A stretch of DNA of 64,000 nucleotides. Origin: Gluconobacter cadivus (lineage in GTDB: Bacteria > Pseudomonadota > Alphaproteobacteria > Acetobacterales > Acetobacteraceae). Location of the stretch: positions 124,001 through 188,000 of the forward strand of contig NZ_JABCQI010000002.1 of assembly GCF_015244745.1 (NCBI RefSeq). The letters are read 5' to 3'. The position numbers were made by a program, and so were the translations under genes. Positions 36,665-45,688 of this stretch are shown in pieces. The notes below the pieces were generated by a model that saw only the letters and a program-made list of their open reading frames with translations, was not told the DNA's origin and ran no database searches. How positions within the stretch are numbered: position 1 is the stretch's first letter; each line of letters opens with the position of its first letter.

Positions 36665-37258
36665 ATGTTCAACGTATTTTCGCGCCGCACCATTCTCGGG
36701 GCCGTTGTCTCCCTCGCCGTCGCCACCGGAGCTGCACACGCCAACCCGGCGACGGACTTCGTAAACTCTTTCGGGGGCCGTCTGGCAGGCGTGGTCAACT
36801 CCAAGGAGCCGCTTGAGCAGAAGAAGAAGGAAGTTCTTCCCCTGCTCAAGGAGAATGTCGATATCGCCGGGATTGGCCGCTACTGCCTCGGCAAATACTG
36901 GCGGACCGCAACGCAGGCCCAGCGTGACAAGTACCTCTCCCTGTTCGATCAGGTCTTGGTCAACACCATCACGGACCAGATCGGCAGCTATCAGGGCGTG
37001 AGCTTCCGCGTTACATCCACGACGACCACGCCCGAAGGCGAACGCGTCAACGCGCTGATCGACCGTCCGGGCCAACCGGAAGTCAACATGCAGCTGGTCA
37101 TCGGCGGTAACCCGCCCAAGGTCATGGACATGTATGGCGAAGGTGCCAGCCTGCGCATGAACCAGCGCGGCGACTACAGCTCCTATCTCGCGCGCCATAA
37201 CGGTGACGTCGATGCCCTGAATGCCGCTCTCGAACGACAGCTCTCAGCCCACAAGTAA
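36665..37258 (+). CDS. mlaC: MlaC-type phospholipid-binding periplasmic protein
   Basis: Toluene-tolerance/Ttg2D family protein of 197 aa that ferries phospholipid between MlaA in the outer membrane and MlaFED in the inner membrane. It has an N-terminal signal with twin Arg (FSRRTILGAVVSLAVATGAAHA). Family features: IGRYCLGKYWRTATQAQRDKY and SYQGVSFRVTS, LVIGGNPPKVMDMYGEGASL. The ATG at 36665 has AGGA upstream and is 10 bp after mlaA, consistent with an operon. Confidence 0.93.
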   Translation: MFNVFSRRTILGAVVSLAVATGAAHANPATDFVNSFGGRLAGVVNSKEPLEQKKKEVLPLLKENVDIAGIGRYCLGKYWRTATQAQRDKYLSLFDQVLVNTITDQIGSYQGVSFRVTSTTTTPEGERVNALIDRPGQPEVNMQLVIGGNPPKVMDMYGEGASLRMNQRGDYSSYLARHNGDVDALNAALERQLSAHK

Positions 37259-37306
37259 GACATAAGGCAGGGCCGCCCGACACGGGGCCGGTCCTGCCGG
37301 TGCGGC

Positions 37307-37648
37307 TCAGCGCACGAGGCGCTGCACCGTGACATGATAACGATAGATCGTATCCCGACCTGTAAACAGGACGTCTGTCCGCCCTTCCCGTCGTCCCATG
37401 ATTTCCGCGACCTGATGGGACACGAGATTGATACTCAGAATATCCGGAAGCGGCGTCGAGGCTGACTGAACGTTTGGGGGAAGCGCCACAATCTCGCTCG
37501 CACCCGCCTGAAGCGTGATGGTCCGGTCCATGATATGCACGCCATTGACCACGCTCTCAACGGGCTTTGAGATCTCGGCAGAGGCCTGAGAAGCAAAAAT
37601 CAGGACGACAAGTCCCAGACCTCGTGTGCAGACATTCATAAATCTCAC
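37307..37648 (-). CDS. Orphan CpaC/RhcC N-terminal (pilus formation) domain protein
   Basis: A 113-aa exported protein with a signal peptide ending ASQASAE, followed by a single domain: ITLQAGASEIVALPPNVQ, DILSINLVSHQ, EIMGRREGRTDVLFTGRD-like strands. This is the N-terminal domain placed ahead of the secretin in CpaC/RcpA proteins, where the GRT(N/D) turn is highly conserved. Here it stands alone without a secretin, BON partner or other Tad genes nearby. The GTG at 37648 has AGGAG 7 nt upstream; ATG at 37639 is possible. Confidence 0.75.
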   Translation of the reverse strand: MRFMNVCTRGLGLVVLIFASQASAEISKPVESVVNGVHIMDRTITLQAGASEIVALPPNVQSASTPLPDILSINLVSHQVAEIMGRREGRTDVLFTGRDTIYRYHVTVQRLVR

Positions 37649-37721
37649 GACAAAACTCCTGCCCCAATTGTAACAAAATTTTTCGATTTGTTATGGATAG
37701 GCAGGAGCATCTGAAAACACA

Positions 37722-37738
37722 ACGGCCGCTTTGGCCGT
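37722..37738 (-). terminator. Possible terminator of the GNAT gene
   Basis: acggcc/ggccgt with a 5-base loop; on the minus strand it continues into TGTGTTTTC. It starts 23 nt past the GNAT stop. Confidence 0.5.
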
Positions 37739-37761
37739 CCGGAAAAATCGGTGCAGGTTTG

Positions 37762-38259
37762 TCAGTCCGCCGTAATTTCGTAGAGAAACATCGTATCGCC
37801 ATCGCGGTCGAAAGTGGCCGTATGACGCAGTCCCAGACTGCCGAGCACTGTGCGAGACGCCAGATTGTCTTCCCTAGCCACGGCCACGATGCGCTTCTCG
37901 CCCGTATCCAGCACATAGCGCAGGGCCGCAGCCGCGGCTTCGCGGGCAATGCCGCGCCCGGCAGCCCACGGAAAAATGGAAAATCTCAGGCCCAGACCAC
38001 GGCCATCAGGGCGCTCGTGAACGCCGGTAATGCCGACGAAGCGGCCATTTTCGCGAATGGCAAAAATTCCCACACCGCACCGTGCCCAGAAACTGACGTC
38101 TTCCGCCATTTCCTGTTCGGTCATGGTCCGGTTGCGTACGCCGCCCAACATTTTGGCGAAGGCACCGGCATCGCCCTTGAGCTTGATCATGTCTTCAAGA
38201 TCCGGCCAGTTGACCGGAGTCAGGACAAGACGGGCGGTTCGGATTTCACGCCCCAGCAC
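37762..38259 (-). CDS. GNAT family N-acetyltransferase
   Basis: A 165-aa acetyltransferase of the RimJ/RimL-like group. TARLVLTPVNWPDLEDM begins the fold; the acetyl-CoA loop is in FSIFPWAAGRGIAREAAAAALRYVL and the following NLASRTVLGSLGLRHTATF is typical. Substrate could be a ribosomal protein N-terminus or a small amine; not determinable. GTG start at 38259 has GGGGAG nearby. Downstream of ettA by 75 bp on the same strand. Confidence 0.85.
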   Translation of the reverse strand: MLGREIRTARLVLTPVNWPDLEDMIKLKGDAGAFAKMLGGVRNRTMTEQEMAEDVSFWARCGVGIFAIRENGRFVGITGVHERPDGRGLGLRFSIFPWAAGRGIAREAAAAALRYVLDTGEKRIVAVAREDNLASRTVLGSLGLRHTATFDRDGDTMFLYEITAD

Positions 38260-38334
38260 GCAGCTCTCCCCAGACCATCAGCAGAAACCTTCAGCGGACA
38301 GGGGTGTCCCGTCCACTGAAGGGAAAACGCCGGA

Positions 38335-40014
38335 TCAGCGGGCCAGCGGACGATACTTGATGCGACCCGGCTCGGTCGCATCCGGACCCAGACGACGGCG
38401 CTTGTCGGCTTCGTAGTCCTGGAAGTTGCCCTCGAACCACTCGACATGGCTGTCACCCTCGAACGCGAGGATATGCGTGGCCAGACGGTCAAGGAACCAG
38501 CGATCATGGGTGATGATCACGGCGCAACCGGCGAATTCCGCCAGAGCGTCTTCCAGAGCACGCAGCGTATCGACGTCAAGATCGTTGGTCGGTTCGTCGA
38601 GCAGGATGACGTTACTGTCCTGCTTGAGCATCTTCGCGAGATGAACACGGTTGCGCTCACCACCCGACAGAATGCCCACGCGCTTCTGCTGGTCCGCACC
38701 CTTGAAGTTGAACGCCCCCACATAGGCCCGCGACGGCACCGTGCGCTTGCCAAGCTGGATGACGTCCGTACCGCCGGAAATTTCTTCCCAGACCGTCTTG
38801 TTGTCATCGAGCGTGTTGCGGGACTGATCGACGTATCCCAGCTTCACCGTCTCGCCGATCTTGAGCGACCCGCCATCCGGCGCATCATCGCCCGTGATCA
38901 TTTTGAACAGCGTGGACTTACCCGCACCGTTCGGTCCGATCACGCCCACGATGCCGCCCGGCGGCAGCTTGAAGCTGAGATTGTCGATCAGAAGACGATC
39001 GCCAAAGCCCTTGCTGAGATTTTCGGCTTCAATAACCGTGCCACCCAGACGCGGGCCCGGCGTAATCACGATATCCGCCGTGCCGCCTGCCTTTTCAGCA
39101 TTGGCGGCCAGCATTTCCTCATACTTCGTGATACGCGCCTTGCTCTTGGCCTGACGGGCCTTGGGCGAGCTGGAAATCCATTCCTGCTCGGCAGCAAGAG
39201 CGCGCTGGCGGGAGCTTTCTTCCTTCTCTTCCTGCGCCAGACGCTTGCGCTTCTGAACGAGCCAGGAGGAGTAATTGCCTTCGAACGGATAGCCACGGCC
39301 ACGCTCGAGTTCGAGAATCCAGTTTGTGACGTTGTCGAGGAAGTAACGGTCATGGGTGATGACCATGACGGTGCCCTGATAGTCCCGCAGCGTCTTTTCG
39401 AGCCAGCTCACGCTTTCGGCGTCGAGATGGTTGGTCGGTTCGTCAAGCAGCAGGATGTCGGGCTTTTCGAGCAGCAAGCGGCACAGCGCCACGCGGCGGC
39501 GTTCACCACCCGAAAGCTTCGTGACCGGACTGTCGGCGGGCGGGCAACGCAGTGCATCAAGCGCGATTTCCAGCTTGCGGTCCAGTTCCCAGCCATCGCC
39601 AGCGTCGATCTTTTCCTGAAGATCAGCCTGCTCGGCGAGCAGCGCAGTCATTTCGTCGTCCGACATCGGCTCGGCGAACTTCATCGAAATTTCGTTGAAG
39701 CGGTCCACGGCCTTTTTCAGGTCCCCGAAGCCCTGCGCGACGTTCTCGCCGACCGTCATGCTCTCGTCGAGCTTGGGCTCCTGTTCGAGATAGCCGATGC
39801 GGACGCCCTCGGCGGCCCAGGCCTCGCCGCCATATTCCTTTTCAATGCCCGCCATGACCTTGAGCAGCGTGGACTTACCCGCGCCGTTCACACCCAGCAC
39901 ACCGATCTTGACGCCCGGCAGGAAGGACAGCGTGATGCCCTTGAAGACTTCGCGCCCACCCGGATAGGCCTTCGTAAGGTCCTTCATGACATAGACGTAC
40001 TGGTAGGCGGCCAT
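38335..40014 (-). CDS. ettA: Energy-dependent translational throttle protein EttA (ABC-F)
   Basis: Cytosolic ABC-F ATPase that binds the ribosomal E site and gates the first elongation cycle according to energy charge. It has 559 aa, as in E. coli. Two nucleotide-binding domains are present: Walker A GVNGAGKSTLLKV with LSGGERRRVALCRLL, and GPNGAGKSTLFKM with LSGGERNRVHLAKML; each is followed by LLDEPTNHLD or LLDEPTNDLD. A basic interdomain linker (~240-310: QKRKRLAQEEKEESSRQ) carries the arm. The ATG at 40014 is preceded by GAGGAGACC. Confidence 0.95.
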   Translation of the reverse strand: MAAYQYVYVMKDLTKAYPGGREVFKGITLSFLPGVKIGVLGVNGAGKSTLLKVMAGIEKEYGGEAWAAEGVRIGYLEQEPKLDESMTVGENVAQGFGDLKKAVDRFNEISMKFAEPMSDDEMTALLAEQADLQEKIDAGDGWELDRKLEIALDALRCPPADSPVTKLSGGERRRVALCRLLLEKPDILLLDEPTNHLDAESVSWLEKTLRDYQGTVMVITHDRYFLDNVTNWILELERGRGYPFEGNYSSWLVQKRKRLAQEEKEESSRQRALAAEQEWISSSPKARQAKSKARITKYEEMLAANAEKAGGTADIVITPGPRLGGTVIEAENLSKGFGDRLLIDNLSFKLPPGGIVGVIGPNGAGKSTLFKMITGDDAPDGGSLKIGETVKLGYVDQSRNTLDDNKTVWEEISGGTDVIQLGKRTVPSRAYVGAFNFKGADQQKRVGILSGGERNRVHLAKMLKQDSNVILLDEPTNDLDVDTLRALEDALAEFAGCAVIITHDRWFLDRLATHILAFEGDSHVEWFEGNFQDYEADKRRRLGPDATEPGRIKYRPLAR

Positions 40015-40089
40015 GGGAGGTCTCCTCAATCGGTGGATGGGCGGGGAAAAGCGGAACATCTGTCCCGCGAAAATCAGATCGGCACACCG

Positions 40090-40163
40090 TGCGCCCGGAG
40101 GGACTCGAACCCCCAACCAAGCCGTTATGAGCGGCCGGCTCTAACCAATTGAGCTACAGGCGC
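40090..40163 (-). tRNA. tRNA with CAT anticodon (tRNA-Ile2 favoured over tRNA-Met)
   Basis: A complete cloverleaf of 74 bases: acceptor gcgcctg/cgggcgc, D arm gctcaattggttagagc, anticodon stem ggccg/cggct with loop ctcataa (anticodon CAT), T arm with ggttcgagtcc. The 3' CCA is not encoded (A discriminator followed by CGG). The cttggt run after the anticodon stem resembles E. coli Ile2 tRNA, whose CAT is modified to lysidine; an elongator Met tRNA is the alternative. It is an elongator, not an initiator, judging by the acceptor pairing. Confidence 0.85.
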
Positions 40164-40381
40164 GCGGGTGCAGTCCGCAATCGCCCAACTCGGGTCTTTT
40201 TGCAAGGGCTGACATGGTGGAATGTGTCTTTTTAAGTTAGTGTGTCACGCCTTCCCGTTCCCTAAAGGCCGTTCAGGCGACCTTTGCTGCCGTTGCGAGA
40301 TGGCCTCACTGGTCCGTATTGCCCGAAGGGATGTCCGATGCCTGCAAATATCGCGAAAATACCCAGTAGTACTCCGCAGAC

Positions 40382-42550
40382 ATGATACAGGCCGGGCCGG
40401 TCGCGCTTATCCGCAAACTGCGCTGGCTCTACGCTCCCGATCCGGTCATGGCCGGATATGCGCTCCGGACGACGTTCACCTCGCTGCTCGCACTCGGAAT
40501 CGCGCTGCGGATGGAACTTGGCAGCCCGCAATGGGCCGCGCTGACCGTCTGGATGGTCGCACAGGGCACACGCGGACGCAGCCTCGCGAAAGCCAAATGG
40601 CATCTGTTCGGCATGGTGGTGGGCGTCATCAGCGGCATTATTCTGGTTGCGTCCTTTCCGCAGTCGCCGCTGATGTTCATTCTCCTGCTGGCAGGCGGAA
40701 TCGGCGCGTTCTGCATGATCGGCACCTTCATGCCTGGCCCGGCGTCCATGACGAACTACCGCATCCACGGTATGCGGGCCTCGGGCTTCACTTACGCCAT
40801 CGTCTCGCTCGACGGCATCGCGGACCCGCACCACATCTTCGCCATCGCCATGGCGCGCGCCACCTACATTCTGCTGGGCATCGTGCTGGAAGCCTCGATT
40901 TCCGGACTGTTCCAGCTCGGTCTGACCAAACGCACGCGCCATCAACTCGCCAGCACGTTCGAAGACACGCTCAAACCCGCCCTGACCGCCATCGCGGACA
41001 TTCTGATCGGCAAGGAAGGGGCAATGCAGAACGTGCAAGGTATCTTCACCCAGATCACGACGCTCGGCGATCAGGTGGAGTTCGCGGAAGTCGAGCTTGG
41101 CCGGCGCGACCATGCCGGAGACCATGCCCGCGCGGCGCTGGCGGATATTGCGGTCCTTCTCGCCCGCGCCCTCGATCTGGCGACCCTCATGCGCCTGCCA
41201 CTCAGTCAGGACGACATGTTCCATCAGGAAGCCGAAGCCATCCGGGACGTGTTTCTCAAACTCCCCGCCCGACTGGAAGGGACGGAGAATATGAGCGCCA
41301 TTCTGGCCGATCTGCTAACCCTGCGCCGTCAGTGCCGCCAGAAGGTGGTGATCGATTTCAACACCGCCCAGCCGGACGATGCCGCGCGCGAAGCCGTCCT
41401 TCGCCACGGCATGCTTCAGCAGGCCCTCGTCGAACTGATCGACGCACTCCGCATGGCGTTAAGCCAGTTCGAGGCCAGCCGACACCCCAAAGCGCACGAC
41501 CATTTCCATGCGCCAATCCGCTCCTACCGCGACTGGCAGCAGGCCATTACCAACAGCCTGCGCTCCTCCGTCACGGTCTTCGGAGCAGGCCTGATCTGGA
41601 TCTGCACCGCCTGGCCCAGCGGACTGACCTTCATCATGTTCGTCTGCATCGTGTGCAGCCTGTTCTCAACTCTGGAACGCCCGGCACTGGCCACGCAGGC
41701 CTTCCTGCGCGGAGCCTGCTGCGCGGTCGTCGCGGCGGGCATCCTGAATCTGGCCCTGATGGGCAAATCGACGACGTTTGAAATGCTGGGCATGTGGTCG
41801 GGCCTTGCCATGATGATCGGTGGACTGGCCTTTGCCTACCCGCCCCTGACCCTCCCGGCCGTGTCGTACAACCTCTTCCTGCCCATTCTGATCGGCCCGT
41901 CCAATCAAGCCAAAACCGACGAAATCACCTATTTCAACACGGCCCTGCCGCTCGTTCTGGGCCTGCTCTACGCCTCGTGGATGTATCGCGTTTTTCTGCC
42001 CTACGACCCCGCCCATCAACGCTGGACCATGCGCGAAAACATCCTGCGTGACCTGCATCGCATCGCGGATGGTAGCACCCGCGAAACAGTGGACAGCGTG
42101 GTCTCGCGCAATGTGGACCGCTTCGTGCGGCTCATGACCAATTCGGGCTCAACCCCCTCGCCCGTTATTCAGGCCTATCTGACGGGAATTCTGTCGGGCA
42201 TGCGTGTCATGCTCAATCTTCTGCGTCTTCAGGCCATTCGCCGCGATACGCGGCTTGTCGGGGATGCCAGCAAGGCGCTTTCCCTCGTCATGGGGCGCAT
42301 GAGCCATTTCAGCGGACGCTATCACGGACATTACGGCCGTACTCTGCGGGCAACAAAGCTCGCGATCCTGCATCTGCGGACATGCGAGCGCAACGAGTCC
42401 CGCCCCCGCGAGCGCTTCATCCTGATCGCCGCCCTGACCAGTCTGGACGTCATCGCCACGGAACTGGACACAAACCGCGTTTTCTTCGACGCGAACAGCC
42501 CGTATCTCGACCCGTCCGTCCGCTCCGAGGAACTGGAATCGACTGGCTGA
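40382..42550 (+). CDS. FUSC family protein (second copy)
   Basis: Inner-membrane transporter-like protein of 722 aa. Architecture matches FUSC pumps: N-terminal TM bundle (~20-170; GSPQWAALTVWMVAQGTRGRSLAKAK holds the conserved segment), cytosolic helical domain (~190-380), second TM bundle (~390-540) and a C-terminal helical domain. In contrast with the gene at 18807, no DUF1656 or HlyD partner is adjacent. It may therefore work alone or share the other adaptor. The 218 bp upstream of the ATG hold no other gene that I can support. The SD is weak. Confidence 0.85.
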   Translation: MIQAGPVALIRKLRWLYAPDPVMAGYALRTTFTSLLALGIALRMELGSPQWAALTVWMVAQGTRGRSLAKAKWHLFGMVVGVISGIILVASFPQSPLMFILLLAGGIGAFCMIGTFMPGPASMTNYRIHGMRASGFTYAIVSLDGIADPHHIFAIAMARATYILLGIVLEASISGLFQLGLTKRTRHQLASTFEDTLKPALTAIADILIGKEGAMQNVQGIFTQITTLGDQVEFAEVELGRRDHAGDHARAALADIAVLLARALDLATLMRLPLSQDDMFHQEAEAIRDVFLKLPARLEGTENMSAILADLLTLRRQCRQKVVIDFNTAQPDDAAREAVLRHGMLQQALVELIDALRMALSQFEASRHPKAHDHFHAPIRSYRDWQQAITNSLRSSVTVFGAGLIWICTAWPSGLTFIMFVCIVCSLFSTLERPALATQAFLRGACCAVVAAGILNLALMGKSTTFEMLGMWSGLAMMIGGLAFAYPPLTLPAVSYNLFLPILIGPSNQAKTDEITYFNTALPLVLGLLYASWMYRVFLPYDPAHQRWTMRENILRDLHRIADGSTRETVDSVVSRNVDRFVRLMTNSGSTPSPVIQAYLTGILSGMRVMLNLLRLQAIRRDTRLVGDASKALSLVMGRMSHFSGRYHGHYGRTLRATKLAILHLRTCERNESRPRERFILIAALTSLDVIATELDTNRVFFDANSPYLDPSVRSEELESTG

Positions 42551-42696
42551 CACAATTCTCACGAACCGATCACGAAGAAATGTTCTGAAACACACTTCCC
42601 TTTTCCGGGAAACGGGGGAATTGTTCGTTTTCAGCCGCGGGATACCGCGGACGACAGGTTTAAGACCTACTGGGTTTCAGAACTAAGGATACCGTG

Positions 42697-43098
42697 ATGT
42701 TTCGTCGTATCGTGCCCGTCCTCGGCCTCGCCCTCGGGCTCGGTCTGGCTTCCCAGGCCGCCATGGCACAGGAACAGTCCCCCCCGCCCCCGCCAGCCGT
42801 TCAGGGCACGCCGAGCAAGGACTTCACGGGCGTTTCGCCCGCCAACCTCGCTGGCATCATGAACTACTGCGTCGAACAGCAGTATGTGTCCTATGACGAA
42901 GGCAACCCGGTTCTTTACGGGCTGAGCGAGAAGTACAAGGCAACCGAACAGACGGTCGGCAATTTCGACTACGCGCTCGGCACCGCCGGTTACTTCGACA
43001 GCAACGGCAAGCGCTTCTATCTCGTGGCCTACACGAACGAAGACGACCGCCGCGCAGCCTGTCACGCCGCCGTCAAGGCCGCACAGCCGATGCTCTGA
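42697..43098 (+). CDS. Exported protein, diverged DUF2501-like
   Basis: A 133-aa protein with a signal peptide (MFRRIVPVLGLALGLGLASQAAMAQ) and a Pro-rich linker. The C-terminal domain shows SPANLAGIMNYCVEQ, FDYALGTAGYFDSNGKRF and a final Cys-x4-VKAAQ, the same order of landmarks as in the protein at 14716-15207. Monocistronic with terminator. AAGGA is at good spacing for ATG 42697 (a GTG one codon upstream is possible). A CCGCGG-gata-CCGCGG hairpin (42635-42650) lies upstream, between it and the FUSC gene. Confidence 0.7.
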   Translation: MFRRIVPVLGLALGLGLASQAAMAQEQSPPPPPAVQGTPSKDFTGVSPANLAGIMNYCVEQQYVSYDEGNPVLYGLSEKYKATEQTVGNFDYALGTAGYFDSNGKRFYLVAYTNEDDRRAACHAAVKAAQPML

Positions 43099-43125
43099 GC
43101 CCTGCCCGCAGGACCCGGATTTCGC

Positions 43126-43162
43126 AAAAACTCCCCTGCCCTACGGCACGGGGAGTTTTTTT
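43126..43162 (+). terminator. Intrinsic terminator
   Basis: Stem aaaaactcccc/ggggagttttt (43126-43136, 43150-43160) with an inner tgcc/ggca extension, running into a T-tract. Ends the DUF2501-like gene and could work in both directions. Confidence 0.9.
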
Positions 43163-43271
43163 ATGCCCACTTCCCGCCGCCAGACCCGACTTCACCCCTT
43201 TCCGCTCTGGGCAGGGGCCACAGGCGCCGGTAATATCCCCGCCTCTCCAAACAGTTCAGGACATGAACATC

Positions 43272-43793
43272 ATGGACGTTTCCAAGATCTCGCCCGGCAA
43301 AGACCTGCCCAACGACATCAACGTCGTCATCGAAATCCCGCAGGGATCGCAGGTGAAGTACGAAGTGGACAAGGACAGCGGCGCCCTCGTCGTTGACCGT
43401 TTCCTCTTCACGCCGATGGCCTATCCGGCTGCCTACGGCTTCATTCCGGGCACGCTGGCCGCCGATGGCGATCCGGCTGACGCCCTTGTCCTGACGCCGT
43501 CCGCCGTCGTGCCGGGTGCCGTGATCCGTGCGCGCCCGATCGGCATGCTGAAGATGGAAGACGAAAGCGGCCAGGACGAAAAGATCATCTGCGTCCCGCA
43601 CGACAAGGTCCACCCGCAGTTCACGAACGTCCATTCCGTGGACGACCTGCCGGAAATCACGAAGAAGGCGATCACGCATTTCTTCGAGCGCTACAAGGAT
43701 CTGGAACCCAACAAGTGGGTCAAGGTCACGGGCTGGGCTGACAAGGCCGCCGCAGGCGAAGTGATCATGGCTTCGGTCGAAGCCGCCAAGTAA
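43272..43793 (+). CDS. ppa: Inorganic pyrophosphatase, family I
   Basis: Soluble hexameric-type PPase of 173 aa that hydrolyses PPi to drive biosynthetic reactions. Conserved active-site segments: EIPQGSQVKYEVDKDSG, AAYGFIPGTLAADGDPADALV (with the D-G-D-P-x-D signature), and KIICVPHDKVHPQF. The ATG at 43272 is preferred to ATG 43263 because AGGA is then at proper spacing and MDVSKISPGK is the normal N-terminus. Flanked by terminators on both sides, so monocistronic. Confidence 0.96.
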   Translation: MDVSKISPGKDLPNDINVVIEIPQGSQVKYEVDKDSGALVVDRFLFTPMAYPAAYGFIPGTLAADGDPADALVLTPSAVVPGAVIRARPIGMLKMEDESGQDEKIICVPHDKVHPQFTNVHSVDDLPEITKKAITHFFERYKDLEPNKWVKVTGWADKAAAGEVIMASVEAAK

Positions 43794-43861
43794 GCCCCCG
43801 GCTTCCGTCGGAGGAACGCCCATAGCGTGCTCCCGACGGACACCCTGATGGGTACGCTTTC

Positions 43862-43897
43862 AAAACCCCCTGCTTCCCCCGGAGGCAGGGGGTTTTT
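43862..43897 (+). terminator. Intrinsic terminator of ppa
   Basis: Stem aaaaccccctgc/gcagggggtttt (43862-43873, 43885-43896) followed by T. A second structured stretch (tccgtcgg/ccgacgga, 43804-43811 and 43833-43840) lies between it and the ppa stop. Confidence 0.9.
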
Positions 43898-43910
43898 GTT
43901 CGATATCACA

Positions 43911-44010
43911 TATATTTGTGGGAATTTATGATATAAGTAACATTATATTATGTTCTTTACCGGTAAATATATGTTACCTCCGAGATGCTAACCTGCTTTT
44001 CCAAGGAATC
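43911..44010 (+). promoter_or_regulatory. AT-rich promoter region of the OprB gene
   Basis: About 80 bp of markedly AT-rich DNA, unlike the surrounding GC-rich sequence, with several TATAxT-like hexamers (e.g. tatatt near 43945) and an interrupted dyad GGTAA-N7-TTACC (ggtaaatatatgttacc, about 43962-43978). Position directly before the porin gene suggests a regulated promoter; the binding protein is unknown. Confidence 0.4.
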
Positions 44011-44016
44011 AGCGGA

Positions 44017-45603
44017 TTGTCTCGAGTTCATCTCCACGCAGCGTTCTGCCTGGCCACAATTCTTCCGTCCTGCGTCATGGCCCAGAGTGCTGGGACCCAG
44101 AACACCTCAGGGACCTCCTCAACACCCAGCACGGGATCCGCTTCAGACCGGACGCTCTCGACCTTTCAGGCCTATAGCCCGGACGCAAAAGTCACACAGA
44201 TCAAGGTCACAGCCCCGCAGCAGGGAATTCCGCCCGTCATCTGGCCGTCCGAAAACTCGGAACTCCCCAGCGAACGCGTCAATACGCCTCTGAACCAGAT
44301 CTATTTCGGCAATGAATGGGTTCCTCCCCTTCCAAAACCCGAAGCTCTTCTGACGAACCCGTTCGGCTGGAATACCTGGCTGCGCGATCGCGGCATCGCG
44401 TTAACGATGGACACCACCAACGAGTTTTCCGGCGCCATCACCAGCCCGACACCGGGCTATGGTCTGAAACAGGGCAGCAGCAACGCTGGCCAGTACAGCC
44501 TTGAGAACGATATCGACTGGGAAAAGCTCGCCAATGTCCGCGGCTTCTCAACCCATGCACTTGTCGTGGGCCGGTACGGTATCCCCGGCAGCCGCATGTT
44601 TGGCGATAACCTCAACCCCAGCTCCGAAATCTACGGCGCAGGCGGCAACGTGGTCGTCCATCTCGTCTATGCCTATGCCGAAGAGACAATCGCCAAGGGC
44701 CGCGTGGACCTTGCGGCCGGTCGTATCCCGTTCCTGAACGATTTCTCGTCCAATCCGCTGTATTGCACCTTCCAGAACAATGCGTTCTGCGGAAACCCGA
44801 AAGCATCGTCAGACAACACGACCCATTCGTCCTACCCGGATGCGGGCTGGGCTTTCCGCGCCCGGACCCGGCCAACCGTCAGCACCTACATCCAGACCGG
44901 CGTTTATTTCGCGCAGGCCGGAATTTACGGCAACGTGCAATACCGTACGGGCTTCAAGTTCAATGGCGGTGACATCCACGGCGAGGCAATCCCCGTTGAA
45001 GCCGGCTGGGAACCGCTGTTCGGCAAGGACAAGCTCCCCGGCCACTACAAGGTTGGCTACGCCATCGACAACGCGCCCCACAAAGACAACTACTATGACA
45101 TGAACGGACAACCCTATGTCATCAGCGGCCTGCCCGCCCGGACAGTGAACTATTCATGGTCTGCCTGGGTTCTGGCTGATCAGATGGTGCTGCGCCATCA
45201 TGTCAAGGGCAATGCCGATGCTGGCCTGATCCTGCTGGGCGGTATGTACGCCAACAGCCCGCGCACCCAGCTTCGTGGCCAGCAATATTTCGCGGGCCTG
45301 ATCGATACCGGATTCTGGGCCTCACGCCCGCTGGATACGATCGGTATCAACTTCTCCTATGTCCGCGTTTCCAAGAACGCGACCGCAACGGAACGGCTTC
45401 AGGCCCTGTACGGTGTGCCGCTCATGGCAGGCTCCCTGACGCCCCAGACATTTGGCGAAGTTCTGGAAGCCACATACCGCATCCATGTGATGCGCGGCGT
45501 CACCTTCGCGCCTGACTTCCAGTACTATTTCCGTCCGGGCGCACAGAAAGCCCTCAAGGACGCCGCAATGCTTGGCTTCAAAAGCCACATCCAGTTCTTC
45601 TAA
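44017..45603 (+). CDS. Carbohydrate-selective porin, OprB family
   Basis: Outer-membrane 16-stranded-type porin for sugar uptake, 528 aa. Typical OprB pieces: NPFGWNTWLRDRGIALTMDTTNEF, DLAAGRIPFLNDFSSNPLYCTFQNNAFCG with the conserved disulfide pair, GIYGNVQYRTGFKFNGG, and a final Phe (HIQFF). I place the start at TTG 44017: it follows AAGGAA and opens a Sec signal (MSRVHLHAAFCLATILPSCVMA). An ATG nearby at 43985 is out of frame. A Ser/Thr-rich 40-residue linker follows the signal. Confidence 0.85.
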   Translation: MSRVHLHAAFCLATILPSCVMAQSAGTQNTSGTSSTPSTGSASDRTLSTFQAYSPDAKVTQIKVTAPQQGIPPVIWPSENSELPSERVNTPLNQIYFGNEWVPPLPKPEALLTNPFGWNTWLRDRGIALTMDTTNEFSGAITSPTPGYGLKQGSSNAGQYSLENDIDWEKLANVRGFSTHALVVGRYGIPGSRMFGDNLNPSSEIYGAGGNVVVHLVYAYAEETIAKGRVDLAAGRIPFLNDFSSNPLYCTFQNNAFCGNPKASSDNTTHSSYPDAGWAFRARTRPTVSTYIQTGVYFAQAGIYGNVQYRTGFKFNGGDIHGEAIPVEAGWEPLFGKDKLPGHYKVGYAIDNAPHKDNYYDMNGQPYVISGLPARTVNYSWSAWVLADQMVLRHHVKGNADAGLILLGGMYANSPRTQLRGQQYFAGLIDTGFWASRPLDTIGINFSYVRVSKNATATERLQALYGVPLMAGSLTPQTFGEVLEATYRIHVMRGVTFAPDFQYYFRPGAQKALKDAAMLGFKSHIQFF

Positions 45604-45688
45604 GCCCCTGTCCGGGAAGGACGCCCTCACAGGCGCCTTTCCGGATAAACCGCCTGCTCTCGCAGCGTTTTTTTCAGACCATCCTGAG

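Noticed and set aside
38446-40152. A 568-codon plus-strand open frame opposite ettA
   Set aside because: It mirrors the ABC-F gene, runs through the tRNA, and shows no domain or RBS.
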